Below are positions 1 to 7,058 of a stretch of DNA of 9,118 nt, one piece after another; within the stretch, counting starts at the first letter, position 1; the number at the start of each line of letters is the position of its first letter. Location: contig JAKQXK010000521.1 of assembly GCA_029561505.1 (NCBI GenBank), forward strand, positions 1 to 9,118. Reading direction: 5' to 3'. The DNA is from Spirochaetota bacterium. Its GTDB lineage: Bacteria; Spirochaetota; Leptospiria; Turneriellales; Turneriellaceae. The notes beneath the pieces are model-generated. The model did not search any database and was not told the origin of the DNA. It saw nothing but the letters and a program-made list of their open reading frames with translations. Position numbers and translations under genes: made by a program.

Positions 1-54
1 GGTCTGTCCGGCGTTATACGTCGACCCAAAGCGTTTTACAAGTTCTACGCTCAT
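1..54 (-). CDS. Crp/cyclic-nucleotide-binding-domain protein, N-terminal fragment (partial)
   Basis: The first 18 codons of a minus-strand gene that runs off the left edge. They read MSVELVKRFGSTYNAGQT, which resembles the opening of cyclic-nucleotide-binding domains in the Crp/Fnr family, where 'F G x x Y x A G' is usually followed by an 'I F x E G' strand (not visible here). The start is supported by GGGGTGA a few bases upstream, a good Shine-Dalgarno match. The gene lies 73 bp downstream of the PC4-like gene on the same strand and could be its operon partner or have its own promoter. With 18 residues I cannot say whether a DNA-binding domain follows or whether it is a stand-alone cNMP sensor. 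The family call rests on resemblance recognised by eye. Confidence 0.5.
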   Translation of the reverse strand, partial: MSVELVKRFGSTYNAGQT

Positions 55-74
55 GCTTCACCCCGGCACATTTG

Positions 75-92
75 ATCCCGTAACCGCGGGAT
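75..92 (-). repeat. Short inverted repeat between the PC4-like and Crp-like genes
   Basis: ATCCCG (75-80) and CGGGAT (87-92) form a 6-bp perfect stem with a 6-base loop in the gap after the PC4-like stop codon. It could be a weak terminator, an mRNA-stabilising hairpin or an operator for the downstream Crp-like gene. No U-run follows on the minus strand, so an intrinsic terminator is not well supported. Confidence 0.3.
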
Positions 93-127
93 TTTGCCAC
101 AAAAACTCTGAAAAGCCAAGGTAAAGT

Positions 128-352
128 TTACTCATTCGTCATTATATCATCGACGGCGCCGAGTATGCTCTTGAATTTCTGAAACTGTTCGTAACTCAGC
201 GCGACCCCTTTTTTTGTCGGTGCCAGCTCACCTGCTTCATTGGTATACCAGGTACGAATATGCAGCAGCTTCTTGCCTTTGAATTCGCCCACCTCGACCC
301 GAATCACTTCACCCCGGCCTTTGTCGATATCGACGAGCACTTTGTTTTCCAT
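128..352 (-). CDS. PC4/YdbC-like transcriptional coactivator p15 family ssDNA-binding protein
   Basis: A 74-residue protein that is essentially one PC4 C-terminal domain. The family forms dimers that bind single-stranded DNA. It is best known from eukaryotic PC4/Sub1, with bacterial members such as YdbC. Visible family features are the beta-strand run around residues 15-36 (E15VIRVEV, K28KLLHIRTWY), an acidic turn 'NEAGELAPTKKGVAL' at 38-52 matching the PC4 'G.. .P..KGI.L' signature, and a C-terminal helix (YEQFQKF, 54-60) that begins the dimer-forming helix. The length is typical for stand-alone bacterial members. The ATG at 352 has only a weak ribosome-binding site (GGT about 6 bases upstream). 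No in-frame upstream start looks better. The gap of 81 bp to the AsmA-like gene upstream allows a separate promoter, but I could not identify one. Likely role (inference): modulating transcription or protecting ssDNA. Confidence 0.82.
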   Translation of the reverse strand: MENKVLVDIDKGRGEVIRVEVGEFKGKKLLHIRTWYTNEAGELAPTKKGVALSYEQFQKFKSILGAVDDIMTNE

Positions 353-433
353 AGCTGACCATATGCCCGCAGGCAGTTAAACAGAAAACGCAGAAATTGC
401 CCGTAGATTGATCGACGTCCGGGCGCCTTGCCC

Positions 434-1438
434 TTAGAAGGGTAGCACCGGGATCTTCTTCTTGAGATTGGCCCTGACCTTGTTTTTCAGGGCAATTCTC
501 AGATCAGCCGCATAAGTCGATGGTAATTTGCCCGTAGCCGCCCGGGTCTTGAAACTGAACGAGAAGAGGCCGGGTGAGTCTTCTGCCATCGGCCACAGAT
601 TTTCGGGACTCAGCTGCAATAGGCCCATCGGCATGTTGTACAGGGGTTCTCCCCCCACTTTGACACCTTTGAGCTCGACGGCTGTGAAAATCGACCACTG
701 TGGCTGCGCGTATTGTGCGGTCAGCTTGAGCTCGGCGTCACCCGAATGCACACTGAACTTACGCGAGCTGAGTTTCGGCAGTTTAGACAGGTCTTGGTAC
801 CGTGCCACCAGCGTCGCCGAGGCCGTCTTCAGCTGCATTGCCTCACCCGCGCGACCGAAAAGAAGTGTGACGCGGCGCCCGTCGAGACTTACGTGCCGGC
901 CGGTGACCGTCAGGCGTTCGGCTGAGACCTGCAGGGTTTCGTCTTCAGAAAATCTCAGATTTGCGAGCGTGACAATTTTCAGCGCCCCCAGTTCGCCTGC
1001 CGGAAAAACCAGTTCGCGAAGATCAATCGTAAGACCATCGGCGGCCGAGTATTGCCGCAAACTGAAATCGCCAGGTTGGCGGGGCTTTTCAAGGCACCGT
1101 CGGTCGATTCCATCACCCGTTACCCTGACACCCTGCAGAACAAGACTGCGCAATTGGCGTTGCCTCAGATCAAAACCGCCGTCAATCTGCGCTGCGGTCG
1201 CAAGTAGCTTGCCGGCGCAGACACCTGACGCCCGGCCGAAAATCTGCGCATCGTTCAGCACGAACTTACTGCCGATGAATGACACCGAGAGCTTGCCCAC
1301 AACAACCTCGGGCGGCAGCCGCGAAAGCACGTAGCGTTCGATTCGCATCACAAACCACACAGAAGTGGCAACGAATGCGACCGCGAGAGTGAGCACTACC
1401 CAGCGCAGCCATCGCAGAATGCGGTGAGAACGTGCCAT
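434..1438 (-). CDS. Membrane-anchored AsmA/GspN-like protein (hypothetical)
   Basis: A 334-residue protein with a basic N-terminus (MARSHRILRWLRW), one membrane segment at about residues 12-31, and then a long periplasmic beta-rich part made of short alternating hydrophobic strands. Examples are 'GKLSVSFIGSKFVLNDAQI' at 48-66 and 'AELKLTAQY' at 235-243. This layout resembles AsmA/DUF748-type proteins and the GspN-like proteins of Leptospira and Geobacter type II secretion systems; I cannot separate these by eye. The reading frame stays open upstream to an ATG at 1591, but that would overlap the HIT gene by more than 140 bp. The ATG at 1438, 7 bp after the HIT stop codon, gives a sensible membrane anchor and is preferred. 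The upstream GGGA within the HIT 3' end is a weak ribosome-binding site, so translational coupling is likely. It is the last gene of the tight operon with the LptA-like gene, which suggests a role in outer-membrane or LPS biogenesis. A lysine-rich C-terminus (KNKVRANLKKK) is unusual and may lie near a membrane or anionic partner. Confidence 0.6.
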   Translation of the reverse strand: MARSHRILRWLRWVVLTLAVAFVATSVWFVMRIERYVLSRLPPEVVVGKLSVSFIGSKFVLNDAQIFGRASGVCAGKLLATAAQIDGGFDLRQRQLRSLVLQGVRVTGDGIDRRCLEKPRQPGDFSLRQYSAADGLTIDLRELVFPAGELGALKIVTLANLRFSEDETLQVSAERLTVTGRHVSLDGRRVTLLFGRAGEAMQLKTASATLVARYQDLSKLPKLSSRKFSVHSGDAELKLTAQYAQPQWSIFTAVELKGVKVGGEPLYNMPMGLLQLSPENLWPMAEDSPGLFSFSFKTRAATGKLPSTYAADLRIALKNKVRANLKKKIPVLPF

Positions 1439-1445
1439 TGCAGAA

Positions 1446-1778
1446 CTATCCCGGAGGCCAGCCCATGTGCCTGCCCGAAAGAATATGCCAGTGCAGGTGA
1501 AAGACCGTCTGACCGCCATGTTCGCCCTTGTTGGCGACCAGACGAAAACCCTTGTCGAGATTTTCTGCCGCGACGATATTCTTGAGCGCACGATGCATCG
1601 CCAGCGCCGTTGTGTCGTCGAGGTCGAGCATGTTTTCCATATGGCGGCGGGGTATCAGCAGAATATGGCCGGGCGCGACGGGATTTATATCTCTGAACGC
1701 CAGAGTCTCTTCATCTGAATAAACCTGAGTCGCCGGTATTTTTCCCGCGACCAATCTGCAAAACAGGCAACTTTCCAT
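1446..1778 (-). CDS. HIT-family (HINT-type) purine nucleoside phosphoramidase
   Basis: A 110-residue histidine-triad protein of the HINT branch, which hydrolyses AMP-linked phosphoramidates and similar nucleotides in the cytoplasm. The catalytic triad is clear: H94-L-H96-W-H98 in 'TVFHLHWHIL'. Other family marks are CLFC at 4-7 (a zinc-type CxxC found in many HINTs), the 'AFRDINPVAPGHILLIPRRH' block at 27-46, 'VANKGEHGGQ' at 81-90 and the terminal 'GRHMGWPPG'. Length is normal for the family. The ATG at 1778 follows the TAG of the LptA-like gene by 2 bp, and an AGGGAG Shine-Dalgarno lies in that gene's last codons, so the two are translationally coupled. No envelope link is known for HINT proteins generally; its place between two envelope genes is probably operon convenience. 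Confidence 0.93.
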   Translation of the reverse strand: MESCLFCRLVAGKIPATQVYSDEETLAFRDINPVAPGHILLIPRRHMENMLDLDDTTALAMHRALKNIVAAENLDKGFRLVANKGEHGGQTVFHLHWHILSGRHMGWPPG

Positions 1779-1780
1779 AC

Positions 1781-3265
1781 CTAATCTCCCTGGACAGAGT
1801 CCGTCATTCTTTTTTCGACCACTCCGGGCAATATGCCCAGCATTTCATACCGCTGTTCTTCATAATGGAGTATAATGTCACGCGCTCCGATGCGCCCGAG
1901 TTCACCCTCAACATACGGGCTGCCATTGAGTTGAATAATCTTGAGATCGCGCTTGACCTCGGCCCATTCTGCCCCCATGCGCACCGGCGGCGCCGAGGCA
2001 TCTTTGCTGAATTGCATAATGAGAACGTCGCCCCGCGCCTGCGGGTTCGCGCCGGTTTTTGCCCGCGTAATGCTCGATGCCGCGATTTCTGCGGTCGCAA
2101 CCGACTTCTTGTTCAATAACAAAGTGCGCGTGCGCGCACCCTTTCGGGCCGCGAGCGACATGTATCCGGTTTCGCGCAACCATTCAAAGATGTCACCGAA
2201 TGATTTGCTGTTCTCTTCGCGATTAATAAGCACGACCTGATCACGGGCCTTCACGAGTTCGGCCCCAGACCCGAATACTTCGGCCTCTTCGCTGTACGCA
2301 GAATAGCTCTTGCGCTCGATCGAAACTTTCTTGCGCAGGGTCAGCCTTTGCCCGTGCGGCAGCGCTTCATCTTGAACCAGTGTGCCTTCAGAGGCCCGCA
2401 CCGCAGAATCGACATTCTTCTTCTGCCCCTCTTCGCTGCGGCTGAAATATGCGCGAACGTGTCCTTGAAATTCTGCCGTGTTCTTGTTCATATTCCATTG
2501 AATATTGTCTGCCAAGAACAGGTCTTCACCTGAAAAGATGCGGGGGTTCTGCCCCGAGCGCAGGGTGTCTTGTGGTTCGACGAATTCGGCGCTGTCTGCG
2601 TAGAGCACTCCATTTGTCGAAGTGGCAATCACTTTGCCACGCGCTACCGAAATCGAGGTGTCGAAATTGCGCTCAATCTCAGCGCAGGTCAGCTGCAGTT
2701 TCTCTTTCTTCTTTTTTTTGCCTGAAATGACAGCCTGCAGTTTGGCGTTGCCGCGCAAGACGGCGCGATTCTCTGCCCTGATGAACAGAGCTTCGTCGGC
2801 GGTTATGCGCGTCGAGTTGCGCGTGTCGACGATTTCAACCGGGCCACGCGCATACGCCATTTTTCCGTCGTCACCGTAGACTTCGATCTGCGGCGATGAA
2901 ATTCTGACGTTTTTTGCCGTCAGCTTTGCATGCCCCTTAAGGCGAATAATCGTGTCGTTCTTGTTTTCAAACGGGTTGTTACCGCTCTCTTTCACGAACT
3001 CGTCACCGCTGAACTGAAATCGCCCGCGCCTGCGGCTCTTCTGCGGCCTGATAGCCGGCGGGTCAGACTTGAGGCTTTGTACCGCCGCCTCGCTGCTCGT
3101 GGCAACTTCGCTTTCCATTTCGGGCGCAAGGGGGGGCCGCAGCCTTTCATCGCCTGCTTCAAAATTCGGTATTTCAGGTTTTTTCAGGGTGCGCGCACTG
3201 CAGGCTAGCACCCCACCCATGAGGCAAATCATCACGGCTCGTACCAGGCGCGCGTTACAGGTCAT
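1781..3265 (-). CDS. LptA/OstA-like multi-repeat lipoprotein (probable LPS transport)
   Basis: A 494-residue predicted lipoprotein: basic n-region, hydrophobic stretch at about 11-20 and lipobox V-L-A|C with Cys22. A linker rich in Pro, Glu and basic residues runs to about 100. Beyond it are repeated OstA-type segments, recognisable by 'L.G.A.L' strands: IIRLKGHAKLT (106-116), AVLRGNAKLQA (168-178), TAEFQGHVRAY (263-273), and a last one near 443-455 (IIQLNGSPYVEG). Between them are 'ITADEAL' (154-160) and 'LYADSAEF' (221-228), which match the 'A D .A' strands of OstA. In the Lpt pathway, LptA forms the periplasmic beta-jellyroll bridge that carries LPS between LptC and LptD. Typical LptA is about 180-200 residues and soluble, so this is a much longer, membrane-tethered version. 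The start overlaps the NDH-2 stop by 11 bp (ATGACCTGTAA). No good Shine-Dalgarno is visible, so coupling is likely. M12 would lose the basic n-region and is rejected. An A8 run encodes the K183-K185 part of a KKKKK stretch. Confidence 0.75.
   Translation of the reverse strand: MTCNARLVRAVMICLMGGVLACSARTLKKPEIPNFEAGDERLRPPLAPEMESEVATSSEAAVQSLKSDPPAIRPQKSRRRGRFQFSGDEFVKESGNNPFENKNDTIIRLKGHAKLTAKNVRISSPQIEVYGDDGKMAYARGPVEIVDTRNSTRITADEALFIRAENRAVLRGNAKLQAVISGKKKKKEKLQLTCAEIERNFDTSISVARGKVIATSTNGVLYADSAEFVEPQDTLRSGQNPRIFSGEDLFLADNIQWNMNKNTAEFQGHVRAYFSRSEEGQKKNVDSAVRASEGTLVQDEALPHGQRLTLRKKVSIERKSYSAYSEEAEVFGSGAELVKARDQVVLINREENSKSFGDIFEWLRETGYMSLAARKGARTRTLLLNKKSVATAEIAASSITRAKTGANPQARGDVLIMQFSKDASAPPVRMGAEWAEVKRDLKIIQLNGSPYVEGELGRIGARDIILHYEEQRYEMLGILPGVVEKRMTDSVQGD
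1786..1791 (-). promoter_or_regulatory. Ribosome-binding site of the HIT gene
   Basis: AGGGAG on the minus strand, 7 bases before the HIT ATG at 1778. It lies inside the final codons of the upstream LptA-like gene (CAG GGA GAT TAG), which makes the start at 1778 firm and implies coupled translation. Confidence 0.7.
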
Positions 3266-4613
3266 CAGAGGTAATGAGCCGCACCGCGCGGCTGTTGGTG
3301 ATATAACTGTACATCCACAAAATCATGACGGCAAACCGGTTGCGAAACCCAACCAGATAGAGCACGTGAATCAGCGACCACATGAGCCACGCGATAAAGC
3401 CCGTTAAATGCAGGCGCCCTACTTTCGCCACTGCCCTGCCGCGCCCAATCGTTGCCATCGAGCCTTTGTCCCAGTAATGAAAGTCAGTTAACTTTGAGGA
3501 TCGCAAATTTGCCAGAATCTTTTTCGCCACGTACTGCCCTTGCTGAATTGCCACGGGGGCAACGCCCGGCAGCGGCCCGCCGCCGGCAGAATCGAGGCAA
3601 TGAGCTGCGTCGCCGATTACCGATATCTCAGGAAAATTTTCTGGTGCGAGCTGCGCATTCACGACGGCGCGGCCTGCGCGGTCGAGCGGCGTGCCGAGTG
3701 TTTTGAGCAGCGTCGAGGCGGTGTTACCTGCTGCCCAGAATACATTAGCTGCCGACACAAACTCGTCGTCGATATAAACTCCGTCGTACATGACGCTCTT
3801 GACGACCGCACCCGTGCGCACTTCGACGCCGAGTTTTTCAAGCACGCGCCGCGCATTCTCACCCAGCGAACCGGGAAAAGCCATCAGCAGGTGCTCGCCG
3901 CCTTCAACGAGAATAATGCGTGTCGTGCGCGGGTCGATACCGCGAAATTCTTTCTTTAGCGTGTGGTGCGCAATCTCGGCAATGGCGCCGGCCATCTCGA
4001 CGCCTGTCGGGCCCCCGCCCACCACGACGAAGGTCAATAACTTTCTGAGCTCCGCATCGTCTTCTCTGCCGACGGTTCGGGCCGGCAGGCCATCGGCGCC
4101 ACCGCGCACCCAATCGTTGCCCTGCAAAACGGCAAGCATCGCCTCAGCTTTTTCAAAGGTCGCCAGAATCTTTTGGCGAATGCGCAGGGCATCTGCCAGG
4201 CTCTTGAGACCGGGCGCGTTTTTCTCCCATTCGGGATGCGCGAAATATGAATGCCTTGCGCCGGTCGCAATCACCAGATAGTCATAGGCGAATTCATCAC
4301 CCGAAACCAACCGGATTTTTTTTTCGGCCGCACGAATCTCGCCGACCCGATTCATCAGAACACGCACATTCTTCTGTCCACGAAAGATTGCGCGCAGAGG
4401 CATCGCTATATGCCCGGGAGACAATGACGCCGTTGCAACCTGATAGAGCAAAGGCTGAAACAGGTGGTGGTTCGCCTTGTCGATAAGTGTGACGTTTACC
4501 GGCGCACGCCGCAGGTTACGCGCGACGGTGAGGCCGCCGAAGCCCCCGCCAATAATGACAACGTGTGGCTTTTTCGCGCCCTGATTCTGCGGCGGCCAGT
4601 TATGCGAAACCAT
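3255..4613 (-). CDS. ndh: Type II NADH:quinone oxidoreductase (NDH-2)
   Basis: A 452-residue flavoprotein that passes electrons from NADH to quinone at the cytoplasmic face of the inner membrane without pumping protons. An N-terminal FAD-binding Rossmann motif (GGGFGG, 22-27) and a second NADH-binding one (VVGGGPTGVE, 197-206) are present. The FAD motif 'SVIGDAAHC' lies at 331-339. The quinone-site segment 'AIQQGQYVAKKI' at 355-366 matches the A.Q.G..VA signature of NDH-2. The C-terminus has hydrophobic segments at about 405-422 and 426-438 that anchor the protein at the membrane, as expected for bacterial NDH-2. A stretch at about 160-190 (WVRGGADGLPARTVGRED) is longer than I recall for most members. 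The ATG at 4613 is preceded by 54 bp of intergenic sequence with no strong Shine-Dalgarno. It overlaps the LptA-like gene by 11 bp. An A9 run (E97-K98-K99-I100) is a possible slippage site. Family assignment is secure. Confidence 0.93.
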   Translation of the reverse strand: MVSHNWPPQNQGAKKPHVVIIGGGFGGLTVARNLRRAPVNVTLIDKANHHLFQPLLYQVATASLSPGHIAMPLRAIFRGQKNVRVLMNRVGEIRAAEKKIRLVSGDEFAYDYLVIATGARHSYFAHPEWEKNAPGLKSLADALRIRQKILATFEKAEAMLAVLQGNDWVRGGADGLPARTVGREDDAELRKLLTFVVVGGGPTGVEMAGAIAEIAHHTLKKEFRGIDPRTTRIILVEGGEHLLMAFPGSLGENARRVLEKLGVEVRTGAVVKSVMYDGVYIDDEFVSAANVFWAAGNTASTLLKTLGTPLDRAGRAVVNAQLAPENFPEISVIGDAAHCLDSAGGGPLPGVAPVAIQQGQYVAKKILANLRSSKLTDFHYWDKGSMATIGRGRAVAKVGRLHLTGFIAWLMWSLIHVLYLVGFRNRFAVMILWMYSYITNSRAVRLITSDDL

Positions 4614-4667
4614 ACGCTATGGACAGATAGGTCGAGGCGTTGTAAAAGGCTTTTCGCTTCTCTGTGT

Positions 4668-5549
4668 TTAGAAATATCCGGGCAGCACTGTGTTGTATTT
4701 TTTACGGAGCGCCGCGGGTCTTTTTTCAGGTGCTGTGATGATACCAAATTTAACGGACCCGATAAGGCCGTTCAGGCTGCCTTTTTTTGCCGCGAGGTGG
4801 GGCAAGGCCGCTTTGAGCACCTTCTGCGCGTTGTCTGAGTTCTTTTTGACGACTGCCATAATTTCATCGGCTGTCACGGCGTGGTCGTGCTCGCGCCACG
4901 AGTCATAGTCGGTCGCCATACAGATCATCTGGTAAGGCATTTCAAGTTCGCGCGCCAGCTTCGCTTCTGGCAATACGCTCATGTTGATAATGCCTGCGCC
5001 CCATGACTTGTAGAGCTTTGATTCGGCGCGCGTCGAAAACTGCGGGCCTTCCATACAAATGAGGGTCTCGTTCTCGGCGAGAGGCAGAGACAACTGGCGA
5101 ATGGCACCTGCAAGAATCGTCGCGAGGTTTTGATCCATTGGGTCACCGAACGAGACGTGCACGACGATACCCTCGTCGAAATACGTATCACGGCGGTGCC
5201 GCGTGCGGTCGATAACCTGATTCGGCAGCACGAAATGTCCCGGAGGAATTTCTTCTTTAAGGCTACCCACTGCAGAGAATGCGACCACGGCCTCGCAACC
5301 GAGCATCTTCAGCGCAGCGAGGTTTGCATGCGCCGGAATTTTCGTCGGCGGTATAAAATGCCCTTTGCCATGGCGGGGTAAGAAGGCGAGCGTCATCGTG
5401 TTGTCGCGCTCGCCGTATTCGGCGAGCGTAATTTCATCAGAGGGATATCCCCACGCGGTCTTAACGCGCACCTTATTCGTGACTCGCATGCCTTCGACGC
5501 CATAGACTCCCGTACCGCCGATAATGCCGATATCTGCCTTGTATTTCAT
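4668..5549 (-). CDS. mtnP: S-methyl-5'-thioadenosine phosphorylase
   Basis: A 293-residue trimeric-type nucleoside phosphorylase that cleaves 5'-methylthioadenosine with phosphate to adenine and 5-methylthioribose-1-phosphate, the first step of methionine salvage and polyamine by-product removal. Visible motifs: phosphate loop GGTGVY (11-16), RHGKGH (59-64), 'MEGPQFSTRAES' (166-177), 'INMSVLPEAKLARE' (188-201) and 'ATDYDSWREHDHAV' (212-225). Asp at 214 and 216 in this last motif is the mark of MTAP over guanosine/inosine-type PNP, which has Asn there. Length is normal. The start at 5549 is firm, with AAGGAG 8 bases upstream. It lies 18 bp after pepA on the same strand and is likely co-transcribed. 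No other methionine-salvage gene is visible in the window. Confidence 0.93.
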   Translation of the reverse strand: MKYKADIGIIGGTGVYGVEGMRVTNKVRVKTAWGYPSDEITLAEYGERDNTMTLAFLPRHGKGHFIPPTKIPAHANLAALKMLGCEAVVAFSAVGSLKEEIPPGHFVLPNQVIDRTRHRRDTYFDEGIVVHVSFGDPMDQNLATILAGAIRQLSLPLAENETLICMEGPQFSTRAESKLYKSWGAGIINMSVLPEAKLARELEMPYQMICMATDYDSWREHDHAVTADEIMAVVKKNSDNAQKVLKAALPHLAAKKGSLNGLIGSVKFGIITAPEKRPAALRKKYNTVLPGYF

Positions 5550-5557
5550 TTGCGTTT

Positions 5558-5563
5558 CTCCTT
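5558..5563 (-). promoter_or_regulatory. Ribosome-binding site of mtnP
   Basis: AAGGAG on the minus strand, 8 bases before the ATG at 5549, is the strongest Shine-Dalgarno in the window. It lies in the 18-bp gap after pepA and fixes the mtnP start. Confidence 0.75.
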
Positions 5564-5567
5564 TTAT

Positions 5568-7058
5568 CTAGTTGGCAAGTTTTCGTGCGACTTCGGCGAG
5601 CAGCCTGACTCCATAGCCACTGCCCGACCCGGTGTAGACGTTAAACGGTTTTTTAATCATGCCAACGCCTGCAATATCGAGATGCACCCACATCTGCCCT
5701 TCGTCGATGAACGCATGCAAAAATTCGGCCGCAGTTGATGCGCCACCGTAGCGGCCACCGATGTTGTTCAGATCAGCAATGTCGGAGCTCAGAAGCTCAC
5801 GGTACCTTTTACCGACTGGCAGTGGCCACACTGGTTCGCGCGTTTCTTCTGCCGCCGCGACGACGAGGTCGCGCGCCGCCGGGTTATTGCTGAAAAGGCC
5901 TGCATAAAAATCACCCAGCGCCACGACACATGCACCTGTAAGCGTTGCCATATCAATGATCAGATCGGTCTTGTAATTCTGCTGCACGTAGGTAAGGGTA
6001 TCTGCCAAAATGAGGCGGCCTTCGGCATCGGTATTCTGCACCTCGACGGTTTTGCCACCGAGCGCTGTGTAAACATCGCCGGGTTTAAAAGCCGTACCCG
6101 ACGGCATATTTTCAACCATCGCAATCGCACAGACGACATTCACCGCGATTTTCTGTTCAGCGATGGCTGCCAGAGCGGCGATGGCCATCGCGCTGCCCGA
6201 CATGTCATATTTCATCTCATGCATGTCGGCACCGGGCTTCAGTGAAATGCCACCAGTATCGAAAGTCACACCTTTGCCAACGAGCGCCAGCGTTTTTTTG
6301 GCATTCGCAGGCCGGTATTCGAGTACAATAAGGCGTGGCTCGCGCTCTGACCCCTGGGCGACGGCGAGAATACCGCCTGCCCCCATGCGGGTGAGTTCTG
6401 CCCGGCCAAACGACTTGCGGCCGAGCTTGTAACGCGAGGCAACTTCTTGCGAACGTTTGTCCATGGTTTGTGGGGTGAGGTAATTACCAGGCAACGCCTG
6501 TGTCTGCCGCATCGCCGCAACATGCCTCGCTTCTATGAGCGCCGAAGCGTATATTTCGTTTGCAGCCGGGAAAAACGCTTTTGGCACCACGACCGCTGTT
6601 GAGGTGACAGCGATACTCTTTCGCGCGTCAGCGCCCTTCAAAAAATCTGTCGGGTATTCCGCGTTGTTTTGCGCAACGGCCAGAAGACGCAGCGCGGTTC
6701 GAAATCCGACTTTTTCGTAAACTGCCTGACTCGCGACAATCTCATATTCTTTGAGCTGCGTGGCCGCTTTGGCCAGCGCTGCAGCAACGGTATCGGCAAA
6801 AAGCTCAGCGTCGAGTTTGTCGAGCGCCCCCAGACCTACGGTTATGCCAGATGAAAGAAAGGCAGTATTGCCGGCATCGGCCTTAAAGTATGGCGGCAAT
6901 TCTTTGATTTCTTTGGCGTCGGCCGTCGTTATAAAGCGCACCTGCAGCTTGAGGTTGCCGGTGCCCGTCGCAACACGGCTGTTGATTTTTTCAGGGTATG
7001 CCAACAAACCGTCTGCTGAAGATTTTTTCTTAGCAACGGATTTCTTTTTCTGCGCCAT
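5568..7058 (-). CDS. pepA: Leucyl aminopeptidase, M17 family (PepA)
   Basis: A cytosolic dizinc leucyl aminopeptidase that removes N-terminal residues from peptides; the hexameric family includes E. coli PepA, which also binds DNA. All catalytic residues are present. Counting from the ATG at 7058, the core 'GKGVTFDTGGISLKP' at 261-275 carries metal-ligand Lys262 and Asp267 and catalytic Lys274, Asp285 follows in 'MKYDMSG', and 'NTDAEGRL' holds Asp344, Glu346 and Arg348. The N-terminus is variable and basic (AQKKKSVAKKK), an extension I do not recall from typical PepA. The frame also continues to a TTG at 7073 that would add five residues. Neither start has a strong ribosome-binding site, so ATG is chosen as the more common codon, with TTG possible. 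It is the first gene of the minus-strand operon and divergent from gspH. Whether it shares E. coli PepA's regulatory role is unknown. Confidence 0.93.
   Translation of the reverse strand: MAQKKKSVAKKKSSADGLLAYPEKINSRVATGTGNLKLQVRFITTADAKEIKELPPYFKADAGNTAFLSSGITVGLGALDKLDAELFADTVAAALAKAATQLKEYEIVASQAVYEKVGFRTALRLLAVAQNNAEYPTDFLKGADARKSIAVTSTAVVVPKAFFPAANEIYASALIEARHVAAMRQTQALPGNYLTPQTMDKRSQEVASRYKLGRKSFGRAELTRMGAGGILAVAQGSEREPRLIVLEYRPANAKKTLALVGKGVTFDTGGISLKPGADMHEMKYDMSGSAMAIAALAAIAEQKIAVNVVCAIAMVENMPSGTAFKPGDVYTALGGKTVEVQNTDAEGRLILADTLTYVQQNYKTDLIIDMATLTGACVVALGDFYAGLFSNNPAARDLVVAAAEETREPVWPLPVGKRYRELLSSDIADLNNIGGRYGGASTAAEFLHAFIDEGQMWVHLDIAGVGMIKKPFNVYTGSGSGYGVRLLAEVARKLAN

Noticed and set aside
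364..375. TGCC/GGCA inverted repeat just upstream of the PC4-like gene
   Set aside because: Four-base stem with a four-base loop, expected by chance at this length.
421..442. GGGC/GCCC hairpin and CCCTT/AAGGG palindrome at the end of the AsmA-like gene, as a terminator
   Set aside because: Stems are only 4-5 bp and no U-run follows on the minus strand, so an intrinsic terminator is not supported.
528..1334. Long plus-strand open frame (268 codons) opposite the AsmA-like gene
   Set aside because: Its product is rich in Ser, Arg, Pro and Cys with no recognisable domain. The minus-strand frame has a membrane anchor, strand periodicity and operon spacing. It is an antisense shadow.
1439..1591. 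N-terminal extension of the AsmA-like frame up to an ATG at 1591
   Set aside because: It would overlap most of the second half of the HIT gene, and its residues show no signal or domain. The ATG at 1438 gives a normal membrane anchor right after the HIT stop.
3790..4281. Plus-strand open frame of 163 codons opposite ndh
   Set aside because: Low-complexity Ser/Arg/Pro/Ala composition typical of the antisense of a G+C-rich gene; ndh is unambiguous on the other strand.
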